Below are positions 38,048 to 46,655 of a stretch of 64,000 bases of DNA, in pieces; position 1 is the stretch's first letter; the number at the start of each line of letters is the position of its first letter. The notes under the pieces are model-generated. The model was not told where the DNA came from. It saw only the letters and a program-made list of their open reading frames with translations, and made no database searches. Where the stretch lies: the NCBI RefSeq assembly GCF_004168035.1, contig NZ_SDPU01000032.1:1-64000 (forward strand), in the 5' to 3' direction. This DNA comes from Nocardioides iriomotensis. Lineage in GTDB: Bacteria > Actinomycetota > Actinomycetes > Propionibacteriales > Nocardioidaceae. A program made the translations under genes and the position numbers.

Positions 38048-38580
38048 CGGATCGCCGACACCTCGGCGCCGGGCAGGTCGGCCAACAGGCCGCCGGGCAC
38101 GAGCAGCTTGGAGCGGCGCACGCCGCTGCCGATGATCGCGACGTCGATGTCGACCACGAGGTCGTCGACGAGCAGCCGCCAGCCGTCGGGCAGGCCGAGC
38201 GGGGTGATCCCGCCGTACTCCATGCCGGTCTCCTCGACCGCACGCTCCATCGGGTGGAACGAGCACTTGCGGACGTCGAGCGCCCGCTTCACCACGTTGT
38301 TGACGTCGGCGCGGGTGTCGGCGCGGACCAGGCACGCAGCCAGTCGCTCCTGGCCGTCACGCCGGCCGGACACGACGACGCAGTTGGCGCCGGAGTCCAA
38401 CGGCAGGTCGTAGGCCTCGGCGCAGGCGGCGGTGTCCGCGAGCTCCGGGTCGATCTCCGCGACGCCGACCTCGCCGGCTCGGGCCCAGCCGGACAGGAAC
38501 GCGTGCACGGAGTCTGCGAGCAGGTCGGGCCGGTCGAGGGCGGGCACGCCGGTCAGCCGGCCGAGGACGGGGGTGCTCAT
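38038..38580 (-). CDS. YbaK/EbsC-type aminoacyl-tRNA deacylase
   Basis: 180 residues. The YbaK fold is recognised from CVVVSGRRDGQERLAACLVRADTRADVN, the following Lys/Arg-rich helix (VVKRALDVRKCSF) and ETGMEYGGITPLGLP, with the conserved Gly-Gly-X-Thr-Pro. Family members hydrolyse mischarged tRNAs such as Cys-tRNA(Pro) or Ala-tRNA(Pro). ATG 38580 starts the conserved part; an upstream in-frame start would add 20 unconserved residues. A -10-like TATCGT lies a few bases upstream. Confidence 0.85.
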   Translation of the reverse strand: MSTPVLGRLTGVPALDRPDLLADSVHAFLSGWARAGEVGVAEIDPELADTAACAEAYDLPLDSGANCVVVSGRRDGQERLAACLVRADTRADVNNVVKRALDVRKCSFHPMERAVEETGMEYGGITPLGLPDGWRLLVDDLVVDIDVAIIGSGVRRSKLLVPGGLLADLPGAEVSAIRQA

Positions 38581-38656
38581 GGGCGCAACGATAAGGAACC
38601 GGTAACGGTGCGCCGACCCGACGTCCGCGCCTCTCAACATCGTCCGCGTTCTGGGC

Positions 38657-38822
38657 TAGGGTGCCGGAGCATCTGGCTCGTGGGGGCCCGGGGACACAAA
38701 GTTCGTCTGCGGTTCGCGCTCTGTCTCCACCGTCGATCCCTCGGGTCCGATCCACTTGTGGAGCCTGCCCACGCGCCGTTCCGACTGCCGGGCGGCAGGC
38801 CTGGAAATCGGAGGGAACCCTT
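38657..38822 (+). promoter_or_regulatory. Promoter and long leader of the 5'-nucleotidase gene
   Basis: TAGGGT at 38657-38662 is a good actinobacterial -10, giving a leader of about 155 nt before the TTG at 38823. Near the ribosome site, GCCTGCC (38763-38769) can pair with GGCAGGC (38794-38800), enclosing a GC-rich loop, 10 nt before GGAGGGAA. No known riboswitch class was recognised. Confidence 0.5.
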
Positions 38823-40661
38823 TTGTCAGCCAACCCCAAGAAGCGAGCCCTGAGCCTCGTCGCCGCGGCGGCCGGTCTCGGTCTCGTCGCCAGCCCGCTG
38901 GCGCTCTCGTCGGCCGTCGCCGACGACGCGTCCGGCACCGCGGCCGCGTCCAGCTCCCAGGCGAAGAAGAAGTCCAAGGTCATCAAGGTCGACCTCTTCG
39001 CCCTCAACGACTTCCACGGCCAGCTCGAGGTCGTGCCCTCGTCCAGCTCCGGCGGGCGCGTGGGCACCGAAGCGGCCGGTGGCGCGGAGTACCTCTCCAC
39101 GCACCTCAAGGCGCTGCGCGCCGCCTCCGCCGACCGCGGGGTCAGCAAGACCTTCACGGTCGCCGCGGGTGACCTCATCGGCGCGACGCCGCTGCTGTCC
39201 GCCGCGTTCCACGACGAGCCGACCATCGAGGCGATGAACGAGATCGGTCTCGACGTCTCCTCCGTGGGCAACCACGAGTTCGACGAGGGCTACCGCGAGC
39301 TCAAGCGGATGCAGAAGGGCGGCTGCCTCGACGACGGCGCCGGCGCGAACAACCAGAACTCCTGCCCCGACGCGGCCCACGCGTTCGAGGGCGCGGACTT
39401 CAAGTACCTCGCGGCCAACGTGAAGTTCGAGAACACCCGCAAGCCGATCTTCGCGCCGTTCAACGTCAAGAAGGTCGACGGGCAGAAGATCGCCTTCATC
39501 GGCATGACGCTCGAGGACACCCCCAACATCGTCACGAAGGCCGGCGTCCAGGGCCTGGTGTTCAAGGACGAGGTCGAGACCGTCAACAAGCTGGTCCCGC
39601 GCCTCAAGGAGCGGGGCGTCAAGGCGATGGTCGTGCTGCTGCACGAGGGCGCGACCCCCGGCCCGGCCAGCGGCTACAACGAGTGCCAGGACGTCGCCGG
39701 CCCGGGCCTGGAGATCGCCAAGCAGCTCGACCCGGCCATCGACGTGGTCATCTCCGGCCACACCCACCAGCCGTACAACTGCGTGGTGAAGGACCCGAAG
39801 GGCAAGAATCGTCTGGTCACCAGCGCGTTCTCGACCGGTCGCGTCGTCACCGAGGTCCGGCTGAAGCTCAAGGCCAGCAACGGTCAGGTCATCCGGCCCA
39901 AGTCCCGCGCGATCAACCACGTCGTCACCAACGCCGACGGCACCACGCCCGACGCCGCGATCACGGCGCTGATCTCCCGCTACAACGGCCTGGTCGCCCC
40001 GATCCGCGACAAGGTCCTCGGCAAGCTCAAGGACCCGGCCGTGCCCAACGAGTCGCTCGCCCGTCCGTCCTCGGTGACCGAGGACTACGAGCTGGGCAAC
40101 CTGATCGCCGACAGCCAGAAGACCGACCCGTCGGTCGTCACGGGTGGCAAGACCCCGGTCATCGCGTTCATGAACCCGGGCGGCATCCGTGCCGACCTGC
40201 GTGAGGACGCCGCCGGCAACGTCACCTACGGTGCGGCGTTCAGCGTGCAGCCGTTCAACAACTACGTCGTCTCGATGGACCTCACCGGCGCCCAGGTGCT
40301 GGCGGTGCTCAACGAGCAGTGGAACGGCCGCAACGAGGCGGCGCGCAAGATCCTGCAGCCCTCCGGCATCCAGTACTCCTACGACCTGTCCGACGCCGCC
40401 GGCACGGGCAACGCGGTCGTGGGTACGCCGAAGGTGGACCTCGACGGCAACGGCACCTACGAGGCAGACCTCAGCCCGACCACGACGTACCGCGTCGTCG
40501 TGAACTCGTTCCTGTCCGACGGCGGCGACGGCTTCGGCACGCTCGACCAGGGCACGAACAAGTACTTCGGCGGCCTGGACATCGACGCGCTGGCGCGGGT
40601 CCTCGGCTCGACCCCGGCCTACGTGCCGGGTCCGGCCGACCGGATCACGACCCAGCCCTGA
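38823..40661 (+). CDS. Secreted bifunctional metallophosphatase/5'-nucleotidase (UshA-like)
   Basis: 612 residues. A signal peptide (to about residue 36, SSAVADD) precedes a metallophosphoesterase domain with ALNDFHGQLE, AAGDLIGATPLL, VGNHEFDEG and ISGHTHQPYN, then a 5'-nucleotidase C-terminal domain with NPGGIRADLRED and VQPFNNYVVSMDLTG. It dephosphorylates extracellular nucleotides or UDP-sugars for phosphate and nucleoside scavenging. The start is TTG 38823, supported by GGAGGGAA eight bases upstream; no better ATG or GTG fits before the signal peptide. A strong terminator follows. Confidence 0.93.
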   Translation: MSANPKKRALSLVAAAAGLGLVASPLALSSAVADDASGTAAASSSQAKKKSKVIKVDLFALNDFHGQLEVVPSSSSGGRVGTEAAGGAEYLSTHLKALRAASADRGVSKTFTVAAGDLIGATPLLSAAFHDEPTIEAMNEIGLDVSSVGNHEFDEGYRELKRMQKGGCLDDGAGANNQNSCPDAAHAFEGADFKYLAANVKFENTRKPIFAPFNVKKVDGQKIAFIGMTLEDTPNIVTKAGVQGLVFKDEVETVNKLVPRLKERGVKAMVVLLHEGATPGPASGYNECQDVAGPGLEIAKQLDPAIDVVISGHTHQPYNCVVKDPKGKNRLVTSAFSTGRVVTEVRLKLKASNGQVIRPKSRAINHVVTNADGTTPDAAITALISRYNGLVAPIRDKVLGKLKDPAVPNESLARPSSVTEDYELGNLIADSQKTDPSVVTGGKTPVIAFMNPGGIRADLREDAAGNVTYGAAFSVQPFNNYVVSMDLTGAQVLAVLNEQWNGRNEAARKILQPSGIQYSYDLSDAAGTGNAVVGTPKVDLDGNGTYEADLSPTTTYRVVVNSFLSDGGDGFGTLDQGTNKYFGGLDIDALARVLGSTPAYVPGPADRITTQP

Positions 40662-40676
40662 TCCGCAGGCATTGAG

Positions 40677-40705
40677 AAGGGGGTGGCCCGGCGGGCCACC
40701 CCCTT
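40677..40705 (+). terminator. Intrinsic terminator after the 5'-nucleotidase gene
   Basis: AAGGGGGTGGCCCG (40677-40690) is perfectly complementary to CGGGCCACCCCCTT (40692-40705), giving a stem of at least 12 bp with a small GC loop, 15 bp after the stop codon. There is no long U tract, as is common in high-GC genomes. It can also serve the convergent gene at 40742. Confidence 0.88.
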
Positions 40706-40741
40706 CGTCGTGCTCGCGGGCCGGTCGGCCCGGTCGTCCGG

Positions 40742-41746
40742 TCAGCCCTCGGCGACCTCCTGGCGCAGCCGCAGCCCGGCGAGCGCCGCGAGCAGCAGCG
40801 TGACACCGGTGGCGAGCAGCACGCCGGCCGCGCCGAGCGCACCCTCGAACCAGTCGCTGAGCGCCTCGGGCACGGCGATCGTGACCGCCACGACGCCGGT
40901 GGCGAGGTAGGGCCAGGCCCGGCTGACGACGTACAGCCAGAACGCCGCGACACCGACGGCGGCGGTGGCGACGTACCCCGGCCACGCGAGCGTGTCGAAG
41001 ACCGGCACCTGCGCGCCGAGCACCGCGACCACGCAGCCGATCACGCGGGCGGGAAGCACCTCGCGCCACACGCCGCGCTCGGCGAGGACCAGCCAGACCA
41101 CGCCGAGGAGCAGGTACAGGGCGGCGAGCGGCAGCGGGCTGCTCGAGTCCGTGTCGAGCGAGTCGAGGAACGTCGGGACCGCGACGAGGGCGGGCACCAT
41201 GATGCCGAGCTGGCCGACCGTGGTCGGCGCGACCAGGTAGCCGGCCAGCGACACGACGAGGCCGACCAGGGCGGCGAGGGCGACGGCGAGGGAGCCGTCG
41301 TCCAACCGGTCGGCGAGCAGCAGGCCGGCCCCGAACGCCGCGGAGCCCGCGGCACCGGTCATCAGCACCGACGCGAGCCGGCGGCGGACGGCCTCGTGCC
41401 CGGCGGCGAGCCCGCCGCGTCCCCGGGCGGCCGCGGCGAGCGCGAGCGCGGCCGCGACGAGGATGGCGGCCGTGCCGAGCAGGAGCCCGACCTGGACGCC
41501 GAGGGTGAGGTCGGCCCAGGTCGCGGAGAAGAAGAGCACCGCGGCGCCGACGACGAACGCGCCGCCGACGTACCCGGCGATCTCCGCCATCCGGCGGCGC
41601 AGCGAGCCGGCCATCGGTGAGGGGGCGCCGCTGCCGAGGGCGTCGCGGACCACGGTGTCGGCCTCGCCGCGGCGGGCGGGGTCGACGAGGCCGGCGTCGA
41701 CGAGCCCGTCGACGACCCGGCGCAGGGTGGAGGTGTCACTGGTCAT
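40742..41746 (-). CDS. Polytopic membrane protein (DUF2157-like)
   Basis: 334 residues. A cytoplasmic helical N-terminus (about 60 residues, TLRRVVDGLVDAGLVDPARR) is followed by about ten membrane helices, beginning AEIAGYVGGAFVVGAAVLFF. This layout, a short soluble head then a long membrane block, is typical of DUF2157-type proteins. No catalytic motif seen. It stands alone, 76 bp upstream of a two-component system on the same strand, ending near the terminator at 40.7 kb. Confidence 0.75.
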   Translation of the reverse strand: MTSDTSTLRRVVDGLVDAGLVDPARRGEADTVVRDALGSGAPSPMAGSLRRRMAEIAGYVGGAFVVGAAVLFFSATWADLTLGVQVGLLLGTAAILVAAALALAAAARGRGGLAAGHEAVRRRLASVLMTGAAGSAAFGAGLLLADRLDDGSLAVALAALVGLVVSLAGYLVAPTTVGQLGIMVPALVAVPTFLDSLDTDSSSPLPLAALYLLLGVVWLVLAERGVWREVLPARVIGCVVAVLGAQVPVFDTLAWPGYVATAAVGVAAFWLYVVSRAWPYLATGVVAVTIAVPEALSDWFEGALGAAGVLLATGVTLLLAALAGLRLRQEVAEG

Positions 41747-41822
41747 GGCACCAGGGTGGCGGTCGGCGACCCGGGCGGGACAGAGTCGATGTACTCAGAT
41801 CGCGGCGTGTCGCGAGCGGGTC

Positions 41823-43058
41823 TCAGCGGCGCGGCAGCTGCAGCCGGAACGACGTGGTCGGCCCGTCGCCGAGGAACAGCCGGCCACCCAGCGCCTCGGC
41901 GATCTCGGCGGCGACGGTGAGGCCGATGCCCAGGCCGTCGTCGCTCGACCCGACGTTGCGGTGGAACACCTCGTCACCCGGGCGGCCGCGGCCCTGGTCG
42001 CTGACCCGGACCTCGACGGCGTCGCCGTCCTCGAACACGGCGACGGTGACCGTGCCGGAGCCGTGCACGAGCGCGTTGTCGATGAGCACGTCGAGGACCT
42101 GCTCGATGGGGCCCGGCGCCAGGTGCACCTGCACGCAGCCCGGGACGCCCAGCGCGATGTCGCGGGTGCCGGCGGCGGCCCGCCAGCGCTCGACCGAGGT
42201 CTTCACGAGCGTGCTCAGGTCGAGGTCGGTGGACCCGCCGATCCGGCGCGTGCGGGCGAGGTCCAGCAGGTCGTTGACGGTCGTCTGCAGCCGGTCGACC
42301 TGGCCGAGCGCGCGTCCGAGCTCGTCGGCGACGGGCTGCGGGGTGTCCGGCCACAGCCGGACGTCCTCGAGCTCCAGCCGCAGCGCGGTGATCGGGGTGC
42401 GCAGCTGGTGGGAGACGTTGGAGGCGAACTCGCGCTCCCGCCGGACCAGGTCGTGCAGCTGCCCGGCGCTGTGTTCCAGGGCCTGCCCGATCGTGTCCGC
42501 CTCGGGTACGGCGTACCGCGGGATGCCGAGGTCGAACCGGCCGCGGCCGAGGGCGAGGGCGTGGTCGCGCAGCTCGATGAACGGACGGGAGAGGGTCCGC
42601 GCGGCGACGAACGCGAGCGCCGCCGCGAGCCCGACCAGCACGGCGCCCAGGATCACGAGCGAGGTGATGACGTCGGAGACGCGCTGGTCGATGAGGTAGT
42701 CGGAGCTGCGCAGGGTGATCCGGCCGCCACCCGGCACGTCGTGCGACACGACGACGTCGGAGGAGGCCTCGGCCGGGCGGTAGCCGTCGCCGTCGACCCG
42801 CAGCCGGCGGCCGTCGGGGGCGACGAAGTCGACGCGCTCCCCGCGGGCGAGGTGAGCGCGGAGGTAGGCCCGGTCGAGCTCCTGGTCCGCCTCGTCGCGC
42901 GAGGCGACCAGCTCGGAGAGCAGCTCGACCGACCGGTCGGCCTTGCGCTGCTCTGCTTGGGTGAGCACGCCGTCGGCGGTGTAGGCGCGCACGAGGGTGA
43001 AGGTGACCAGGATCCCCAGCGTGAGGAGGACGAAGGCACCGACGATCCGTTCACGCAT
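41823..43058 (-). CDS. Sensor histidine kinase (two-component)
   Basis: 411 residues. Two membrane helices (about 7-25 and 130-152) frame an extracytoplasmic sensor of about 100 residues. HAMP follows, then HisKA with FASNVSHQLRTPITALRLELEDV and HATPase_c with IDNALVHGSGTV, VSDQGRG and GLGIGLTVAAEIAEALGG. The N box is IDNAL, with Asn present, so it should be active. It overlaps the response regulator by 8 nt and is its partner. Signal unknown. Confidence 0.93.
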   Translation of the reverse strand: MRERIVGAFVLLTLGILVTFTLVRAYTADGVLTQAEQRKADRSVELLSELVASRDEADQELDRAYLRAHLARGERVDFVAPDGRRLRVDGDGYRPAEASSDVVVSHDVPGGGRITLRSSDYLIDQRVSDVITSLVILGAVLVGLAAALAFVAARTLSRPFIELRDHALALGRGRFDLGIPRYAVPEADTIGQALEHSAGQLHDLVRREREFASNVSHQLRTPITALRLELEDVRLWPDTPQPVADELGRALGQVDRLQTTVNDLLDLARTRRIGGSTDLDLSTLVKTSVERWRAAAGTRDIALGVPGCVQVHLAPGPIEQVLDVLIDNALVHGSGTVTVAVFEDGDAVEVRVSDQGRGRPGDEVFHRNVGSSDDGLGIGLTVAAEIAEALGGRLFLGDGPTTSFRLQLPRR

Positions 43059-43758
43059 CGGGTGCGCTGTCCTCCAGCCGGAAGCCGACCCCGCGGACGG
43101 TGACGACGCGGTCGGGGCTGCCCGCGTCGTCGAGCTTCTGCCGGAGCCGGCCGACGGTGACGTCGAGCGTCTTCGTCGAGCCGTACCAGTTCTCGTCCCA
43201 CACCTCGTCCATCAGCCGGGTGCGGGTGACCACGTCGCCGCGTGACTCGTCGAGCAGGGCGAGCACGTCGAACTCCTTGGAGGTCAGCGGGACCTCCCGC
43301 TCAGCGACGTGCACCCGGCGGGCGCCGGGGTCGACGCGGAGCCCGGTGGCCGGGCCGGCGTCGGCGGTGGCGGACGGGGCGGGGTTCTCGGGTCCCTGGC
43401 GCCGCATCACCGCACGGAGCCGGGCCAGCAGCTCCGCGAGCCCGAACGGCTTGGCGAGGTAGTCGTCGGCGCCGACGTCGAGACCGACCACCCGGTCGAG
43501 CTCGCCGGCGCGGGCGGTGAGGACGAGGATGCCGACCCGCTCGTCGAAGGCGCGGACCCGTCGGCAGACCTCGAGGCCGTCGATGTCGGGCAGGCCGAGG
43601 TCGAGGATCATCACGCCGACGTCGCCCTCCCGGACCCGGTCGACGGCGGGCAGCCCCTCGGCGACCCGCTCGGCGTCGTACCCCTCGCGCTCCAGGGTGC
43701 GCAGGAGCGGTGCGGCGATCCCGTCGTCGTCCTCCACGAGCAGCACGGTGCGGGGCAT
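43051..43758 (-). CDS. OmpR/PhoB-type response regulator
   Basis: 235 residues. Receiver domain 1-120 with ED pair (LLVEDDD), phospho-acceptor Asp53 in VMILDLGLPD and Lys in YLAKPFG; a short linker rich in Pro/Ala; then a winged-helix effector (about 140-232) with LTSKEFDVLALLDES and LDVTVGRLRQKLDD. ATG 43758 directly precedes the receiver fold. Co-translated with the histidine kinase; probably also co-transcribed with the membrane protein gene 29 bp upstream. Confidence 0.95.
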   Translation of the reverse strand: MPRTVLLVEDDDGIAAPLLRTLEREGYDAERVAEGLPAVDRVREGDVGVMILDLGLPDIDGLEVCRRVRAFDERVGILVLTARAGELDRVVGLDVGADDYLAKPFGLAELLARLRAVMRRQGPENPAPSATADAGPATGLRVDPGARRVHVAEREVPLTSKEFDVLALLDESRGDVVTRTRLMDEVWDENWYGSTKTLDVTVGRLRQKLDDAGSPDRVVTVRGVGFRLEDSAPDA

Positions 43759-43787
43759 GGCAGCCAGGGTAGAGGTGTCGGGCGTCG

Positions 43788-44195
43788 TCACCGCCGCGCT
43801 CTCGGACGTGGCGCGCGAAGGAATGCCGCGCGCGCGAGCAGGGAGAGGATGACGACCTCGGCGGCGAGCGCGGTCAGCATCGCCCAGCCGACCTGGCCGC
43901 GCAGGTCGGTGGCGGCCGGCAGCCCCGCGAACGTGTTGAGCGCCTGACCGACGAGGGCGAGCGCGACGACGGTGAGGGCGAGGGCGCGCCCGTCGCCGTG
44001 CCCGGTGAGCAGGCGGGCAGCGGCGACGAGCGCACCGAGGGCGACCCCCGCGACCACGAGGCCGAGGTACGGCGCCACGTGGACGGTCAGGGGCAGTCGC
44101 CAGAGGAGCACCAGCCCCAGGACGACGCAGGCCGCCGCGGTCACGCGGGAGAGGTGCGTGACCGGGGAGTCGGCGGTGCGGGTCGGCTGGGACAT
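43788..44195 (-). CDS. Four-helix membrane protein upstream of the two-component genes
   Basis: 135 residues with four hydrophobic helices (about 18-35, 43-62, 72-90, 105-125) and a basic C-terminus (RAPRPRARR). No family recognised. It is 29 bp upstream of the response regulator on the same strand, so it may be an accessory or target of that system. An 11-bp inverted repeat lies just upstream of its start. Confidence 0.7.
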   Translation of the reverse strand: MSQPTRTADSPVTHLSRVTAAACVVLGLVLLWRLPLTVHVAPYLGLVVAGVALGALVAAARLLTGHGDGRALALTVVALALVGQALNTFAGLPAATDLRGQVGWAMLTALAAEVVILSLLARAAFLRAPRPRARR

Positions 44196-44590
44196 CTGTG
44201 CTCCGGTGAACGGGGCCCTGGCAGGGACTCGGGGGTTGTGCCCCTGCCAGGGGCTCGGGGTGAGGTGGTGACTCCTTCGACCCGATACGAGAACGCTACG
44301 GAGCCGTGTGCCACACCCCTGCCACGCGAGGGCAACGCCCGTTCCACACTTCCACCACAGGGACGGGCCGCACCCCGGCGGCGCCTAGGGTGTGGCTCTC
44401 AATTCTGGCCGTCGCGAGCGTCGTCCGGTGCGTGCGATGGCAAGGGGCCGGCGGCCCGTCGAGTGATGTCTTTGTCGGGGTCCCCGCGGGAGCGCGAGCT
44501 TGCGAGCGTCTCTCGTGGGGTGACACTGAACGCCGCCAGCGTGCGTGTCCGGGCGGCGCGCAGCAGGCCAATTGAATTGAGAGCTGCGCC
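44196..44590. other. Gene-free 395-bp stretch
   Basis: Lies between the membrane protein gene and the penicillin-binding protein gene. It contains an 11-bp inverted repeat (44216-44252), an unassigned segment 44253-44384, and most of a 210-bp element bounded by inverted repeats (44385-44594). No coding potential was accepted: the short frames here lack ribosome sites and family resemblance. Confidence 0.75.
44216..44252. repeat. Inverted repeat CCCTGGCAGGG / CCCTGCCAGGG
   Basis: Perfect 11-bp arms at 44216-44226 and 44242-44252 separated by 15 bp, 20 bp upstream of the start of the membrane protein gene (minus strand). It may be a leader hairpin of that transcript or a terminator for anything reading in from the right. 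Confidence 0.6.
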
Positions 44591-44594
44591 CTAG
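44385..44594. mobile_element. MITE-like 210-bp element with 21-bp terminal inverted repeats
   Basis: The left end (44385-44405) begins CTAGGG and contains GCTCTCAATTC; the right end (44574-44594) contains GAATTGAGAGC and ends CCCTAG. The ends match at 18 of 21 positions, and TGGCC/GGCCA continues the symmetry inward. AT-rich ends are unusual for this genome. The 168-bp interior has no open gene. The right end supplies the TAG stop of the penicillin-binding protein gene. No certain target duplication was found (GCGGCGC occurs near both ends but not flush). Confidence 0.55.
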
Positions 44595-46498
44595 CGAGCG
44601 GCGCGGAGCAGCTGTTCCAGCAGCGGGCCGGCGGTGCCGGAGCCCGAGTCGCCGTCCTCGACGAAGGCCGCGACGGCCAGGTCCCCCTGGGCGGCGATCA
44701 TCCAGGCGTGCGTGCGGAGGCTGCCGTCGCCCTGCGGCTCGCCGTACTCCGCGGTGCCGGTCTTGGCGATGACCGGCGGACCAGGTACGTCGGCGAGGCC
44801 ACGGCCGCTGCCGCCGCTGACCACGCCGCGGAGCAGGCCGTGCAGCGCCATGGCCTGGGCCTCGTCGAGCGGCTCGCCGGGGCCGGCCGCCTCGTCGGGG
44901 GTCTGGTCGGTGAGCAGGTACGGCACGACGGTCCGGCCCTCCTCGACGGACGCGGCGACCGCGGCCATCACCAGCGGCGAGGCGAGCACCTGGCCCTGGC
45001 CGATCATCGCGGCGGCCTTGGACGTCTCCGACTCGGGCTCGGGGACCTGGCCGAAGTACGCCGGGAACCCGAGGTCGTGGTCGACGCCCAGCCCGAGCGA
45101 CGCCGCGGCGCCGGCGACGTCGTCGGCCCGGTCGCGCAGGTCGACGAAGGCGGTGTTGCAGGAGTTGGCGACGGCCTCCGCGAACGTGACCCGGCCGTTG
45201 GCCCCGGCCGGGTAGTCGTCGTAGTTCTCGAAGGTCTTGCCGTCCACGACGGTGCTGCGTGGGCAGTCGACGGCGCTGTCCGGGGTGAGCGACGCGCGCA
45301 GCAGCGCCAGGCTGCTGACGGCCTTGAAGGTGGACCCGGGGGCGTACTGACCGATCGTCGCGGTCGAGTAGCCGGCCGAGCCCGGTCCGCTCGCCGCGGC
45401 GAGGATCTCGCCGGTCGACGGCCGGACCGCGACGAGCGCGGAGGGCGGACCGACCGGGGCGAGGATCTCCTCGGCGGCCTGCTGGAGTCGAGGCACGAGC
45501 GTGGTCGCGAGCGGGTCGCCGGGGGCGGCCTCGGTGCTGAACAGGGTGCGCCGGTCCTCGCCCTTCACGGCGGCGACGGAGAGGCCCGGCGTGCCGCGGA
45601 GCTGCTCGTCGTACCGCGCCTGGAGGCCGGAGAGACCGGCCTCGTCGCCGGCCCGGTATGCGCCGCCGGACTCCTTCACGATCTCGGCGGAGACCGGGCC
45701 GACCGAGCCGAGGATCGGCCGGGCGAACTCGCGGGTCGGCGCGAGCGGGAGCGCGTCCTGCACCGCGCCGATCCCGTCGACCCCGGCGACCTGGGCCAGG
45801 GCCCGGCCGGCCTCCTCCTTGCGCAGCACGATCGCCTCGACGAACGCCTGGTCGCCGGCCTCCTGCACGCGCTTCACCAGGGACGCGGCGTCGACGTCGA
45901 CGATGCCGGCCAGGGTGCGCGCGGCGTCGGCCCAGCCGGCCTCGTCCACCTGGGCCTTGTCGACCCCGAAGCGGACCACCGGCCGGTCCTTGACGATCTC
46001 CTCGCCCCCGGCGGCGAGGATCGGGGCGCGCTCGGGCAGGTCCACGGTGAGGTCGAGCCGCTCGCGCGGCTTCACCCCGAACAGCCCGGGCTCCAGCCGC
46101 ACCTTCCAGCTCGGCTCCGCTCCGTCGCCGTCCGGCACCACCCGCACCAGCCGCGCCGTCGCCTCCTGCGTCCAGGTCTCGTCGGTCAGCGGCAGGTCCC
46201 AGGCGTACGTGAGCGGCACCGTTGCCGACCCGCCGTCCTCGGCCTCCTCCACCTCGCCGGCCGTGACCTCGGCGGTCGCTCCGCGCAGGCCGTCGGTGGT
46301 CCGGTCCCAGGCGCGCTGCGGCTTCGTGCCGGTCTGCCCCTCGAACAGCGCGGCGTCGAGCCTGCCGCGGGTCAGCTGCTCGGCGAGCGCGCCGGCGGTG
46401 TCCTCGGGCGGTGGCCCGTCGTCCGACGTACAGGCGGCGAGGGTGCCGGAGGAGAGCAGGATCGCGGCGGCGGCGAGGCCGGCCCGAGAGGTGCGCAC
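44591..46498 (-). CDS. MecA/PBP2-type penicillin-binding transpeptidase lipoprotein
   Basis: 635 residues. A signal peptide with lipobox LAAC (Cys near 23) is followed by an NTF2-like MecA N-terminal domain (about 30-150), a dimerisation domain (155-330) and the transpeptidase domain. Active-site motifs are complete: S389TFK, S446CN and K579TGT. It cross-links peptidoglycan outside the membrane; MecA-like members can be low-affinity beta-lactam targets, but resistance cannot be inferred. The start is GTG 46498 with no strong ribosome site. The final codons run into the terminal repeat of the MITE-like element, which provides the stop. Confidence 0.93.
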   Translation of the reverse strand: MRTSRAGLAAAAILLSSGTLAACTSDDGPPPEDTAGALAEQLTRGRLDAALFEGQTGTKPQRAWDRTTDGLRGATAEVTAGEVEEAEDGGSATVPLTYAWDLPLTDETWTQEATARLVRVVPDGDGAEPSWKVRLEPGLFGVKPRERLDLTVDLPERAPILAAGGEEIVKDRPVVRFGVDKAQVDEAGWADAARTLAGIVDVDAASLVKRVQEAGDQAFVEAIVLRKEEAGRALAQVAGVDGIGAVQDALPLAPTREFARPILGSVGPVSAEIVKESGGAYRAGDEAGLSGLQARYDEQLRGTPGLSVAAVKGEDRRTLFSTEAAPGDPLATTLVPRLQQAAEEILAPVGPPSALVAVRPSTGEILAAASGPGSAGYSTATIGQYAPGSTFKAVSSLALLRASLTPDSAVDCPRSTVVDGKTFENYDDYPAGANGRVTFAEAVANSCNTAFVDLRDRADDVAGAAASLGLGVDHDLGFPAYFGQVPEPESETSKAAAMIGQGQVLASPLVMAAVAASVEEGRTVVPYLLTDQTPDEAAGPGEPLDEAQAMALHGLLRGVVSGGSGRGLADVPGPPVIAKTGTAEYGEPQGDGSLRTHAWMIAAQGDLAVAAFVEDGDSGSGTAGPLLEQLLRAAR

Positions 46499-46626
46499 GG
46501 GTCGATCCGACCACGCCGCACCGGCCCGGACAAAGTTCTGTGCCGCGCGCCGATGAGTTTCGGGCGCGGCGACGGTCGTACCTGTCGAGGCGGGACGAGG
46601 GCGTTCCGCTCGACCCTCCGCCGACC

Positions 46627-46632
46627 TAGGGT
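46627..46632 (+). promoter_or_regulatory. Candidate -10 of the sigma factor gene
   Basis: TAGGGT lies 29 bp before the ATG at 46656, with GGGGAGAGG as ribosome site in between. The -35 region is not clear. Confidence 0.45.
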
Positions 46633-46655
46633 GGAGCCCGACGAGGGGAGAGGCG

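Noticed and set aside
44378-44604. GCGGCGC as target-site duplication of the MITE-like element
   Set aside because: The copies are not flush with both ends (three bases intervene on the right), and the word is common in GC-rich DNA.
44591-46498. Acquired mecA-type resistance gene
   Set aside because: Domain order is shared by housekeeping actinobacterial penicillin-binding lipoproteins, and codon use matches the neighbourhood; the MITE-like element at its end is not proof of transfer.
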